Both the position numbers and the translations under genes were made by a program. 37,031 nucleotides of DNA from Gammaproteobacteria bacterium (lineage in GTDB: Bacteria; Pseudomonadota; Gammaproteobacteria; Pseudomonadales; Azotimanducaceae). Numbering within the stretch: the stretch's first letter is position 1; every line of letters starts with the position of its first letter. The notes below the pieces were generated by a model. The model had not been told where the DNA came from and made no database searches. It saw nothing but the letters and a program-made list of their open reading frames with translations. This document shows, piece after piece, positions 25,944 to 34,149 of the stretch. Location of the stretch: NCBI GenBank assembly GCA_002726655.1, contig PBRP01000132.1, forward strand, positions 1-37,031, written 5' to 3'.

Positions 25944-26417
25944 CTATTGAATTTCGTTATCCTGCCGAGCCTGGGCTAATTGTGACTGTTCAAGAATTGC
26001 ATCAAAATTCACCGGGGCCAGCATTAGCGGAGGAAAACTTCCTTTCACAACAAATGAATCGACCACTTCCCTTGCATAGGGAAACAGTACACTCGGGCAG
26101 AAACTACCCAGCGCATGTGCCATGCCCTCGGTTTCAAACCCACTGAGGTGGAAGATGCCTGCCTGTTGCACCTCAACAAGATAGACGACCTCATCTTCTT
26201 CATTCTTGGCAGTGATAGTCAGCCCAAGCACAACGTCCCAAAGGTCGCCCTCTAGTTTTTCGTTCTTGGTATTCAGCTCAAGGTTTACATTCGGTTTCCA
26301 CTCAGTCCTGAAACTGTTGGGAGAGCCGGGTGACTCAAAAGAGGCATCCTTCAGGTAAATTCTCTGCAGCGCAAACTGCCGATTTACCTCTTCTCCACTA
26401 GATTGTTGCTCACTCAT
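25944..26417 (-). CDS. secB: SecB, protein-export chaperone
   Basis: The 157-residue chaperone holds unfolded exported proteins for SecA. Family sequence is clear: FALQRIYLKDASFESP (about 15-30), YLVEVQQAGIFHL (about 79-91), LFPYAREVVDSFVVKGSFPPLMLAPVNFDAI (about 111-141), and an acidic tail. It follows the rhodanese gene after 19 bases; in E. coli a glutaredoxin gene lies between these two. Confidence 0.97.
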   Translation of the reverse strand: MSEQQSSGEEVNRQFALQRIYLKDASFESPGSPNSFRTEWKPNVNLELNTKNEKLEGDLWDVVLGLTITAKNEEDEVVYLVEVQQAGIFHLSGFETEGMAHALGSFCPSVLFPYAREVVDSFVVKGSFPPLMLAPVNFDAILEQSQLAQARQDNEIQ

Positions 26418-26436
26418 GGTTCGACGCTCCCCTCTT

Positions 26437-26859
26437 TTATTTTTTCTTTACTACCGGCAAGTTGCCTGCCGTCCACTCACCCATACCGCCGGCAAGACGG
26501 CGGACATTTTCATACCCTTTGGCTTTAAGTCTGCGACCAATTGTACCCGCGTGCTGGCCCATTTTGCAGACGATAACGACGGGTTTGTCCTTGAAGGATT
26601 CCAGTTCATCCATCCTGGAATCAAAACTCGAAAAGGGCATACTCACAGCGCCGGCAATATGCCCGCTACTGAACTCCTTGCCATCACGGATATCAACGAT
26701 TACCGCCCCTTCCCGATTCACAAGTGTCACCAGGCTTGTAGGAGTGATCGCTGCACCTCCCTGCTTGCCTTCATTGATCACGAAGACAACGATCAGGAAC
26801 AGCAGGATGCTGACCAGAATGTAATGGTTCCCGGCAAATTCAAATAATTGCTCTACCAA
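26437..26859 (-). CDS. Membrane-anchored rhodanese (YibN-like)
   Basis: The 140-residue protein has one N-terminal membrane helix (about 13-30) and a rhodanese domain (about 38-133) with the active-site loop VVIVCKMGQHAG, so the catalytic cysteine (about residue 98) is present. It is the counterpart of E. coli YibN by position and layout. The start must be TTG at 26859 because the frame closes upstream before any ATG or GTG; a GAG five bases before is the only ribosome-binding hint. secB lies immediately downstream. Confidence 0.88.
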   Translation of the reverse strand: MVEQLFEFAGNHYILVSILLFLIVVFVINEGKQGGAAITPTSLVTLVNREGAVIVDIRDGKEFSSGHIAGAVSMPFSSFDSRMDELESFKDKPVVIVCKMGQHAGTIGRRLKAKGYENVRRLAGGMGEWTAGNLPVVKKK

Positions 26860-26969
26860 TTTAACTCGATCCGCTGATGAAAATCAGTCGCGCAGTATAC
26901 ACAAAAAAATATTCTGGGGTCAGGGCCGCTATTCTACTCTGACTGGAGCTATGCATGTAAACTGCGGCC

Positions 26970-28532
26970 ATGACAAAAGTCTCCCCCCACGTACTGATAG
27001 TGCTTGATGGCTGGGGCCATCGAGAGGATATCGAGGCGAACGCGATCGCTCTCGCCCACACGCCGACCTGGGATCATATCTGGCAGCATGCACCCCATTG
27101 TCTGATATCGAGTTCCGGGCTGGATGTGGGTCTGCCAGACGGGCAAATGGGAAACTCGGAAGTGGGTCACATGAGCCTTGGTGCAGGCAGAATAATCGAA
27201 CAGAATTTTACCCGCATCAACAATGCGATAGCTGATAAGAGTTTTTTTGACAACGACCTGCTGGCATCAAGGTTCCAACAGTTGGCTGGCAATAGCAGAT
27301 CACTACACCTTTTTGGCCTCCTTTCCCGCGGCGGCGTGCATAGTCACGAAGACCACATTCATGCAGCCGTTAAGATGGCGTTCGATAATGGCGTCAAGAC
27401 TGTTTATATGCATGCTTTTTTAGACGGTCGGGATGTTTCACCTAAATCCGCAATGGATTCCCTGCTAAAGCTAGACGAATATATCCAGCAAAACGGTGAC
27501 GGTGGTATCGCATCAATTGTCGGTCGTTATTATGCAATGGACCGGGACAATCGCTGGCAAAGGATAGAAGCTGCCTACGACCTGCTAGCCCATGGGATAT
27601 CTGACTACACAGCCGAGTCCCCCAGGGAGGCATTACAAAACGCCTATGATCGCGGTGAGACTGATGAATTTGTGAAACCAACTTGCCTGCTCATTTCCGG
27701 GCAACCAATCAGCATGAGTGATCAGGACACCGTCGTCTTTATGAACTTTCGCTCTGATCGCGCACGACAAATTACCCGGGCATTTACCGATGTTGATTTC
27801 ACCGGATTTGCTCGCCGCAATCATCCCCGGCTATCGAGCTTCATCACCCTGACACACTACTCAGACGAAATTGAGACACCTGCAGTATTCGCTCCCCTCG
27901 ACCTTAAAAATGGCCTTGGGGAACTAATAAGCAAGAACGGCCTTCACCAGCTTCGTCTCGCTGAAACAGAAAAATATGCCCATGTGACTTTCTTTTTCTC
28001 TGGGGGCCGGGAAGACCCCTTTCTTAACGAAGACCGTATTCTCATTCCATCACCAAAAGTCTCCACCTATGATTTGCAACCTTCAATGAGTGCAGCCGAA
28101 GTTACCAACGAACTCGTTAAGGCGATAGAATCCGGAAAGCACCACCTTATCATCTGCAACTACGCAAACGGCGACATGGTTGGCCATACGGGAGACCTGG
28201 AGGCAGCAACCAGCGCTGCAGAATGTGTTGATCAATGCCTCGCCAGAGTCCTGTCTGCGCTCGAGTCACAAGACGGGCACTGTCTCATAACAGCTGATCA
28301 CGGCAACCTGGAGCAAATGAGGGACGAAACGACGGGACAGCCTCATACAGCCCACACATCGGAACTGGTACCACTGGTCTATGCGGGCAGCAAAAAGGTT
28401 GCCCTTAAGACTACCGGGGGTACACTCTGCGATATTGCCCCGACACTGGTAGCACTCATGAACCTGGAGCAGCCGGAGGAGATGACGGGCACCTCCCTTG
28501 CCACCATAGAATGCGAGGCAAACTGCGAATGA
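26970..28532 (+). CDS. gpmI: Phosphoglycerate mutase, 2,3-BPG-independent
   Basis: This 520-residue, manganese-dependent mutase of the alkaline phosphatase superfamily interconverts 3- and 2-phosphoglycerate. Motifs seen: VLIVLDGWGHRED at the N-terminus, catalytic Ser63 in QMGNSEVGH, HSHEDHIHA, AFLDGRDVSPKSA, a GRYYAMDRDNRW segment, MNFRSDRARQITRA, and the metal site in ITADHGNLEQM. It heads gpmI-envC-ctpA-yibQ and is divergent from the rhodanese gene. Confidence 0.97.
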   Translation: MTKVSPHVLIVLDGWGHREDIEANAIALAHTPTWDHIWQHAPHCLISSSGLDVGLPDGQMGNSEVGHMSLGAGRIIEQNFTRINNAIADKSFFDNDLLASRFQQLAGNSRSLHLFGLLSRGGVHSHEDHIHAAVKMAFDNGVKTVYMHAFLDGRDVSPKSAMDSLLKLDEYIQQNGDGGIASIVGRYYAMDRDNRWQRIEAAYDLLAHGISDYTAESPREALQNAYDRGETDEFVKPTCLLISGQPISMSDQDTVVFMNFRSDRARQITRAFTDVDFTGFARRNHPRLSSFITLTHYSDEIETPAVFAPLDLKNGLGELISKNGLHQLRLAETEKYAHVTFFFSGGREDPFLNEDRILIPSPKVSTYDLQPSMSAAEVTNELVKAIESGKHHLIICNYANGDMVGHTGDLEAATSAAECVDQCLARVLSALESQDGHCLITADHGNLEQMRDETTGQPHTAHTSELVPLVYAGSKKVALKTTGGTLCDIAPTLVALMNLEQPEEMTGTSLATIECEANCE

Positions 28533-28596
28533 CCAGTCACGGCAATGGAATAGCGCTATCGATAAGCATCTCAGCGTCACAGGGTAGAAACAATCC

Positions 28597-29763
28597 ATGA
28601 TACGACTTCTTGTATTTCTATTAACACTATCAATGTTCACCATGGTCCCTGCCACCGCGGATCAGAAAATGGACCCGGCGGAGCTGGAAAAGAAGCTGCA
28701 GGAACTTGAGTCTGAAATCAGCAAATTCAAAGATATGCTTGATAGAACTCACGGAGAAAAATCAAATCTGGAGAGTAACCTCGAGTCTAACGAGAAAAGC
28801 ATTAACGAGTTGCTTAAAAAAATCCAGACAATTGAATCTGACCTGTCCAGGGGTGAAGACAAGATTGGGCGACTATTAGATAAGCAGAAAGAACTTCAGC
28901 GGGCAAAATCAGAACAACAGCAGTACATCGCCAATCAAATCCGCGCTGCTTACAAAATTGGTGACCAGGAGTACCTGAAAATCCTGTTAAACCAGGAAGA
29001 TCCAAACCAGATATCGAGAATGCTGACTTACTACGATTACTTCAACCGGGCCAGAGCGGAGCAGATAGAGGCTTACAGCAAAACTATCATGCAATTGCAG
29101 AACGTCGCCGGCCTGATAGATGAAGAAAACCAAATTCTGGTAAAAAACAGGAGCAGGCTACAGCGCCAGCGATCAGGCCTGCTGTCTGTCCAGAAGGAGA
29201 AACGTAAAATACTCATAGCACTAACGAAAGAAATTTCTACGACGGGAAAGGAAATTGAGAAGCTGGTTGCCGACCGGCAGCAACTGGAACTACTGATCCA
29301 ACGCATCCAGGACGGTGTCGCAAATCTGTCCACACCCGCCGTTGCAGTTCCTTTTGAATCCCTGAAGGGACAGCTGCTGCTCCCGGTAGCGGGCAAAATC
29401 ACTCACCGGTTTGGAAACCGGCGCAACGCGGGGAAACTCAGATGGACCGGTGTGTTCATTAATGCCCCGGAGGGAGATCCTGTCTACGCTGTACACTATG
29501 GAAGGGTTGTCTTTTCTGACTGGCTGCGCGGTTTCGGACTGATCATGATCATTAGCCATGGCGAAGGTTACATGAGCCTTTACGGGCACAATCAAGTACT
29601 ATATCGGGTGACGGGCGACTGGGTCACCGCCGGGGAAACTATTGCTACCGTGGGCAATAGTGGTGGTCAGAAAAACCCTGGACTCTATTTTGAAATCAGG
29701 GTCGCCGGCAAAACTGCAGACCCACAATCATGGTGCATGGCGCGCTCAAAACGCGCCGCGTAA
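28597..29763 (+). CDS. envC: EnvC-like murein hydrolase activator
   Basis: The 388-residue periplasmic protein has a signal peptide (about 1-21), a long coiled coil (about 25-245) and a C-terminal LytM (M23) domain. The metal-binding residues of active M23 peptidases are missing (RWTGVFINAPEG where an active enzyme has HxGxD), exactly as in EnvC, so it should activate amidases AmiA/AmiB at the septum rather than cut peptidoglycan itself. GNSGGQKNPGLYFEIR is the usual C-terminal motif. It lies between gpmI and ctpA, a well-known order. Confidence 0.93.
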   Translation: MIRLLVFLLTLSMFTMVPATADQKMDPAELEKKLQELESEISKFKDMLDRTHGEKSNLESNLESNEKSINELLKKIQTIESDLSRGEDKIGRLLDKQKELQRAKSEQQQYIANQIRAAYKIGDQEYLKILLNQEDPNQISRMLTYYDYFNRARAEQIEAYSKTIMQLQNVAGLIDEENQILVKNRSRLQRQRSGLLSVQKEKRKILIALTKEISTTGKEIEKLVADRQQLELLIQRIQDGVANLSTPAVAVPFESLKGQLLLPVAGKITHRFGNRRNAGKLRWTGVFINAPEGDPVYAVHYGRVVFSDWLRGFGLIMIISHGEGYMSLYGHNQVLYRVTGDWVTAGETIATVGNSGGQKNPGLYFEIRVAGKTADPQSWCMARSKRAA

Positions 29764-29776
29764 CCGAGGAATCTGA

Positions 29777-31081
29777 ATGCACTACCTGAAGAAGCTACTT
29801 CCCATCGTGCCTGTTCTGCTCACTATGCAGACCATGGCATCTGAAAACCCGACCAGCGATGTGGATCCAACACTACCCCCGAGGTTACCCATCAACGAAT
29901 TACGAGTATTCGCTGAGGCATTTGATCGGGTCAGCAGCGCCTATGTTGAAGAAATCGATGATCGGACACTCCTCGAAAACGCAATAAAGGGCATGCTGTC
30001 ACAACTGGACCCACATTCCGCCTACCTTGACCGATCTTCATTTTCTGACCTTCAGGAAACAACCACAGGGAACTATGGCGGCCTTGGCCTGGAAGTCGGA
30101 ATGGAAGATGGCTTCGTCAAGGTAATTTCACCAATGGATGACACGCCAGCTGCAAAGGCTGGAATCGAGCCAGGGGACCTGATCATTGAACTTGACAATA
30201 AGCCGGTCAAGGGGATGAGCCTGGGAGAAGCAATTGAAGCCATGCGTGGTGAAGCTGGTACCGAATTAGCATTAACGATCGTTCGAGAAGGTCAATCCGT
30301 TCCCAAGGAACTGGTCATTGTCCGTGAGATCATACAGGTTGCCAGCGTCCGGCACCGTTTACTGGAAGATGGCTTTGGCTACCTGCGAATAGCTCAATTC
30401 CAGAGCAAGACGGGCACAGAAGTCGAAAAGGCAGTAGAGAAACTGGTAGAAGAAGGCAAATTGTCCGGCCTGATCATTGACCTGCGTAACAATCCCGGCG
30501 GCGTTCTTCAATCGGCAGTCGAAGTATCAGATATTTTCGTATCAGAAGGATTACTCGTATATACATCCGGCAGACTCAGCAATACCGATCTCAAATTCAA
30601 TGCCACGACACCCGACGCAACAGATGGTGTACCTATTGTGGTTCTGGTCAATGAGGGCACCGCTTCTGCTTCTGAGATTGTGGCCGGCGCACTGCAGGAT
30701 CATGGCCGTGCTGTCATCATGGGAACCAACACATTTGGCAAAGGGTCAGTGCAGACAATATTGCCTCTCAATAATGAAAAGGCGATTAAGCTCACCACCG
30801 CCTTGTACTTTACGCCCAGCGGCCGTTCAATACAGGCGGAGGGAATCGTTCCCGACATCTGGGTGGATCGCTCGACTGTGACAAAGTTGAAGAGCAACCC
30901 ATGGCGAGTGAAGGAAAAGGATTTACCGGGACATCTGACCAACGTCGAGGGCGAAAATGATAACAAGCCGGCGAAAGAGAATGTGGAATTGGCTAGCCAG
31001 GACTATCAACTCAACGAAGCGCTGGTATTACTCAAAGGTTTGAATATACTAGCAAGGAAATCAAAACAACCGCAGGGATAA
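29777..31081 (+). CDS. C-terminal processing peptidase (S41, CtpA-like)
   Basis: The 434-residue serine protease has a signal peptide (about 1-21), an N-terminal helical segment, a PDZ domain (about 95-175, with GGLGLEVGM and AKAGIEPGDLI), and the S41 core with LRNNPGGVLQSAVEV. The catalytic dyad is Ser297 in TASASEI and Lys322 in TFGKGSVQ, 25 residues apart as expected. It degrades or trims periplasmic proteins, including cell-wall hydrolases in several species. GAGGA six bases before the ATG supports the start. It is 13 bases after envC. Confidence 0.95.
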   Translation: MHYLKKLLPIVPVLLTMQTMASENPTSDVDPTLPPRLPINELRVFAEAFDRVSSAYVEEIDDRTLLENAIKGMLSQLDPHSAYLDRSSFSDLQETTTGNYGGLGLEVGMEDGFVKVISPMDDTPAAKAGIEPGDLIIELDNKPVKGMSLGEAIEAMRGEAGTELALTIVREGQSVPKELVIVREIIQVASVRHRLLEDGFGYLRIAQFQSKTGTEVEKAVEKLVEEGKLSGLIIDLRNNPGGVLQSAVEVSDIFVSEGLLVYTSGRLSNTDLKFNATTPDATDGVPIVVLVNEGTASASEIVAGALQDHGRAVIMGTNTFGKGSVQTILPLNNEKAIKLTTALYFTPSGRSIQAEGIVPDIWVDRSTVTKLKSNPWRVKEKDLPGHLTNVEGENDNKPAKENVELASQDYQLNEALVLLKGLNILARKSKQPQG

Positions 31082-31088
31082 ACCTCTG

Positions 31089-31970
31089 GTGAGAGAGTGG
31101 CAGCGAATACTGCTTGATGTTACTCGGTCAACGGCTGGAATATTTCTTCTCCTACTGGTAACTGCCCCTTTTACTAAAGCAGACCAAACCTCTAAAGCAG
31201 ACCAAACCCCTAAAGTAGATCAAGCTGTTACCACCGGTTACACGCACCCTGTTTACATCGCGATCATTTTGGACGATCTGGGTAATAACTATAACCGGGA
31301 CTTGAGAGCGCTGCGACTACCAGCCCCGGTGACCTATTCAATTCTGCCCTACAGCACCCACGCAACAAGGCTGGCTCAAACCGTCCATAATTCGGGCAAA
31401 GAAGTCATGGTCCATCTGCCGATGCAGAATCTCCATGACATGCCCATAGGACCCGGTGGACTGACTAATGACCTGACCCATCCCGAATTTAAGCTGGCTG
31501 TATCCGAAGCTATTTCGAGGGTACCGCACGCGACCGGGATCAATAATCATATGGGTAGTTTTCTGACCCAGAAATCACGACCAATGGAGTGGTTGATGGA
31601 GGAAATAAAGTCCAAACAGCTTTTCTTCGTTGACTCGAGGACTACGCACAAGACGGTGGCTTCGAGAGTTGCAAAAAACAAGAACCTGTTCACCAGCAGC
31701 CGGGATGTTTTCCTCGACAACGACAGGTCTATCTATGCCATACACACACAATTCAGGAAGCTCATAGACCTTGCAAAAATAAAGGGCACCGGTATAGCCA
31801 TCGGTCATCCCTACCAGGAGACCCTGACTTACCTGGAAATGGCCATTCCTCATTTACAGCAGGAAGGCATAAAAATTATCCCTGTTTCCAACCTGATAGC
31901 GATTCAGCAACCCTACAACCTGCTGCTGGCTAACGGGATGGCCTCAGCCTCCAGTACGGGGTCAGAGTAA
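31089..31970 (+). CDS. YibQ-like divergent polysaccharide deacetylase family protein
   Basis: The 293-residue protein has an N-terminal signal or anchor (about 10-31) followed by a divergent polysaccharide deacetylase domain (PF04748/DUF610): IAIILDDLGNNYNRD (about 58-72), EVMVHLPMQN, GINNHMGS and GIAIGHPY. The start is a GTG seven bases after the ctpA stop; no ATG fits. Directly after the signal, three 18-base tandem repeats encode T-S/P-K-A/V-D-Q units. The last codons overlap hisA. Its biochemical role is not established. Confidence 0.88.
   Translation: MREWQRILLDVTRSTAGIFLLLLVTAPFTKADQTSKADQTPKVDQAVTTGYTHPVYIAIILDDLGNNYNRDLRALRLPAPVTYSILPYSTHATRLAQTVHNSGKEVMVHLPMQNLHDMPIGPGGLTNDLTHPEFKLAVSEAISRVPHATGINNHMGSFLTQKSRPMEWLMEEIKSKQLFFVDSRTTHKTVASRVAKNKNLFTSSRDVFLDNDRSIYAIHTQFRKLIDLAKIKGTGIAIGHPYQETLTYLEMAIPHLQQEGIKIIPVSNLIAIQQPYNLLLANGMASASSTGSE
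31173..31226 (+). repeat. Three 18-base tandem repeats inside the yibQ-like gene
   Basis: Units at 31173-31190, 31191-31208 and 31209-31226; the first two differ at one base (ACTAAAGC.. versus TCTAAAGC..), the third at a few more. They code for a K-A/V-D-Q linker just after the signal peptide. In-frame unit length means copy-number change would keep the protein intact. Confidence 0.9.
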
Positions 31971-31982
31971 AGACCCTTTTTT
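31958..31982 (+). terminator. Rho-independent terminator inside the overlapping ends of yibQ and hisA
   Basis: GGGTC (31959-31963), loop AGAGTAAA, GACCC (31972-31976), then six T (31977-31982). A G58-T77 wobble adds a sixth pair. The yibQ stop codon lies in the loop, and hisA ends in the first stem arm. Stem is short, so efficiency is uncertain. Confidence 0.6.
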
Positions 31983-32711
31983 ACACAGTGCTATAGCTTC
32001 AACCAGGTCAAGCGTACCTTCATAAAGCGCGCGGCCTGTGATCACGCCTGTTATACCGCCTGAGACTCTCGTTTCAACTTCAAGCAGTGCTTCTATGTCA
32101 CTCAGATCCGTAACACCACCCGAGGCAATAACCGGTACAGACAAATCTTCGGCCAATGCTTTAGTAGCATGCAGGTTAATGCCGCCCATCATGCCGTCTT
32201 TACCTATATCCGTGTACACGATGCCTTCAATGCCATCGCCATCAAAGAGCATCGCCAGGCTTTTTACCGAAATTTCCGTCACTTCCAACCAGCCACTCTT
32301 GGCGACCATGCCGTGTAGTCCGTCCAGGCCAACCATAATGTGTCCGGGAAATCGTCTGCACATCTCACCAACGAATTCTGGCTCTTCCACGGCTTTCGTG
32401 CCGATAATGACAAGGTCAACACCAGCCTCGAGATAGCCCTCGATTATCTCAGCACTTCTGATGCCACCGCCAAGTTGAATGACGAGATCGGGATGATTGC
32501 CGGCGATCGCGGAAATTGCTTCCTGGTTGACTGGCTTCCCGGCAAAGGCGCCATCAAGGTCTACAAGATGCAATCGCTCTGCACCCTGATTGACCCAGGT
32601 TTCTGCCATGCCAATGGGATCTTCAGAATAGGTCGTCGTCTGATCCAGGCGACCCTGCTTGAGGTTAACTACCTTGCCATCCTTGAAATCAATAGCAGGG
32701 ATAATTTTCAT
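31962..32711 (-). CDS. hisA: HisA, phosphoribosylformimino-AICAR-phosphate isomerase
   Basis: This 249-residue TIM-barrel isomerase catalyses step 4 of histidine synthesis. Seen: catalytic Asp8 in PAIDFKDGKVV, LHLVDLDGAFAG, QLGGGIRS, VGLDG (second catalytic Asp), TDIGKDGMMGG and ASGGVTD. It starts on the last base of the hisB stop (TAATG), so translation is coupled. Its end overlaps the convergent yibQ-like gene by 9 bases, so hisF cannot follow here. Confidence 0.97.
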   Translation of the reverse strand: MKIIPAIDFKDGKVVNLKQGRLDQTTTYSEDPIGMAETWVNQGAERLHLVDLDGAFAGKPVNQEAISAIAGNHPDLVIQLGGGIRSAEIIEGYLEAGVDLVIIGTKAVEEPEFVGEMCRRFPGHIMVGLDGLHGMVAKSGWLEVTEISVKSLAMLFDGDGIEGIVYTDIGKDGMMGGINLHATKALAEDLSVPVIASGGVTDLSDIEALLEVETRVSGGITGVITGRALYEGTLDLVEAIALCKKGSLL

Positions 32712-33298
32712 TAGAGCGATCCCTTGGTGGAGGGCGTCCCTCCTCTCATCCCCGGATCAGTTTCCAGCGCCATGCGAAGCGCACGCCCAAACGCCTTGAA
32801 AACAGTTTCAATCTGGTGATGTGCATTTGAGCCCTTGAGGTTATCAATGTGCAGGGTTACCTTGGCGTGGTTGACAAACCCCTGAAAGAACTCATGAAAC
32901 AATTCCGCATCAAAGTCACCAGCGGCTGGATTCATTAGGCTTACATCATATTCGAGCCCGGGGCGTCCAGAGAAATCAATGACCACCCGGGAAAGTGCTT
33001 CATCCAGCGGAACGTATGCATGGCCATAGCGGCGGATACCGGCCTTGTCACCGACGGCATCCTTAATGGCCTGACCGAGGGTTATGCCAATATCTTCAAC
33101 CGTATGGTGGGCATCAACTTCCAGGTCACCCGTCGCATTTACAGTCAGGTCAATAAGACCATGACGCGCTACCTGGTGCAGCATGTGCTCTAAAAACGGC
33201 AACCCTGTATTGAAGAACCTCTCGCCGGTTCCATCCAGGTTCACCGTTACACTGATCTGTGTTTCAAGCGTATTTCGATCAATTGTTGCGCTTCTCAT
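32711..33298 (-). CDS. hisB: HisB, imidazoleglycerol-phosphate dehydratase (monofunctional)
   Basis: The 195-residue dehydratase performs step 6 of histidine synthesis. Signatures: [15 protein letters not shown] (about 33-47), [14 protein letters not shown] (two-metal site), GRPGLEYDV, and [16 protein letters not shown]. It is the single-domain form without the phosphatase of the E. coli HisB fusion. The start ATG at 33298 has AGGG eight bases before; a GTG three codons earlier is possible. A TATAAT box on the minus strand at 33325-33330 suggests its own promoter. hisA follows directly, with no hisH between. Confidence 0.96.
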   Translation of the reverse strand: MRSATIDRNTLETQISVTVNLDGTGERFFNTGLPFLEHMLHQVARHGLIDLTVNATGDLEVDAHHTVEDIGITLGQAIKDAVGDKAGIRRYGHAYVPLDEALSRVVIDFSGRPGLEYDVSLMNPAAGDFDAELFHEFFQGFVNHAKVTLHIDNLKGSNAHHQIETVFKAFGRALRMALETDPGMRGGTPSTKGSL

Positions 33299-33324
33299 CG
33301 GACCCACCCTGCGTAAGAGTGCGC

Positions 33325-33330
33325 ATTATA
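33325..33330 (-). promoter_or_regulatory. -10 box upstream of hisB
   Basis: TATAAT on the minus strand, 27 bases before the hisB ATG. The -35 is not convincing. It would start an mRNA with a very short leader. Confidence 0.4.
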
Positions 33331-33357
33331 CTCGAAAGCCTGTAGTCTTATAGCGCC

Positions 33358-33747
33358 TCAGAGGGCAGCACCATTGGGAAGAAAACGATTATCCGTATTG
33401 GCGCGAACCCACTTCCGCAGCTCTGCGGAAAATTCACCGCGCGACTTAAGCATCCGAACGAGATAGATGACTGGATTCTTTGAGCCTGCCTCCCAGCCCT
33501 GTAACTGCATTTCAGCCAGGGTGAAAAACCGAATCAGACCGACCAGGTCTTCGGCAGAAAGTGATTCAGCTGAACGCCATTCACTTTCTTCAAGTTTCAT
33601 CATCCAGGCATGGTCAGCGACAAAAGCTTCATCACAATTCAATTTCAGCTGTTCGACGTCAACCTGCCGGGCTTGTTCAACAACCGCAACAATCTGCTCA
33701 GGTGAAACTGAACTAGGGTTACCGGGCTCCCAAACGCCTACACTCAT
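33358..33747 (-). CDS. Conserved hypothetical protein next to the cytochrome c gene
   Basis: The 129-residue protein has no signal peptide or membrane segment and looks cytoplasmic. It is rich in charged residues and Trp, with LVGLIRFFTLAEMQLQGWEAGSKNPVI (about 68-94) and RKWVRANTDNRFLPNG near the end. I recall similar conserved hypothetical proteins in other gammaproteobacteria, but I know no function. It overlaps the cytochrome c gene by four bases (ATGA), so their translation is coupled. It lies 59 bases ahead of hisB. Confidence 0.75.
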   Translation of the reverse strand: MSVGVWEPGNPSSVSPEQIVAVVEQARQVDVEQLKLNCDEAFVADHAWMMKLEESEWRSAESLSAEDLVGLIRFFTLAEMQLQGWEAGSKNPVIYLVRMLKSRGEFSAELRKWVRANTDNRFLPNGAAL

Positions 33748-34133
33748 TCAAGCGACCTGATGAAACTGACCAGATTCCCAATTTCCTGGTCACTGAGCTG
33801 ACCCCAGGGCGCCATCACCTGGGAACCGCCATAGGCAGCGGCGCCATTTCTGATGACATTGGCAAGATCCGCATCGGCACCACGTACCCAGTCAGCATCC
33901 GTATCAAATTTGAAGGCCGCCAGGGCAAAGTCGCGAGGCTTCAACATCAATGCTTCTGCAGCTGGACCATTGCCATCCCCTTTTTCTCCATGGCAGGTCG
34001 CGCAATTGGTTTGAAACAGCGCTTTGCCCGCCTCAATATCCTGTGCGGTTGATGCCTCGGTAATCAAACATGCCGAAAACAACAAGGCCAGATACCAGGC
34101 CCCTTTTTTTGCCTTACTCTTTTGATTGGCCAT
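33744..34133 (-). CDS. Small periplasmic cytochrome c (class I, monoheme)
   Basis: The 129-residue protein has a signal peptide (about 1-30, cleaving near STAQ) and one heme site CATCHGEKGDGNGPAA (CATCH, about 43-47). A likely Met ligand lies in SQVMAPWGQLSDQEI. This matches small class I cytochromes c. The start at 34133 has GAGG eight or so bases upstream; the open frame extends 39 codons further but overlaps the lipoprotein gene. It probably shuttles electrons for the heme protein encoded upstream or for a terminal oxidase. Confidence 0.92.
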   Translation of the reverse strand: MANQKSKAKKGAWYLALLFSACLITEASTAQDIEAGKALFQTNCATCHGEKGDGNGPAAEALMLKPRDFALAAFKFDTDADWVRGADADLANVIRNGAAAYGGSQVMAPWGQLSDQEIGNLVSFIRSLE

Positions 34134-34149
34134 GGCCGATTCCTCTCTT

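Noticed and set aside
26912-26939. GGTCAGGG and TACTCTGAC as a possible inverted repeat upstream of gpmI
   Set aside because: Pairing is short and imperfect; not distinguishable from chance.
28597-29763. EnvC as an active M23 endopeptidase
   Set aside because: The HxGxD metal motif is absent in the LytM domain, matching amidase activators rather than enzymes.
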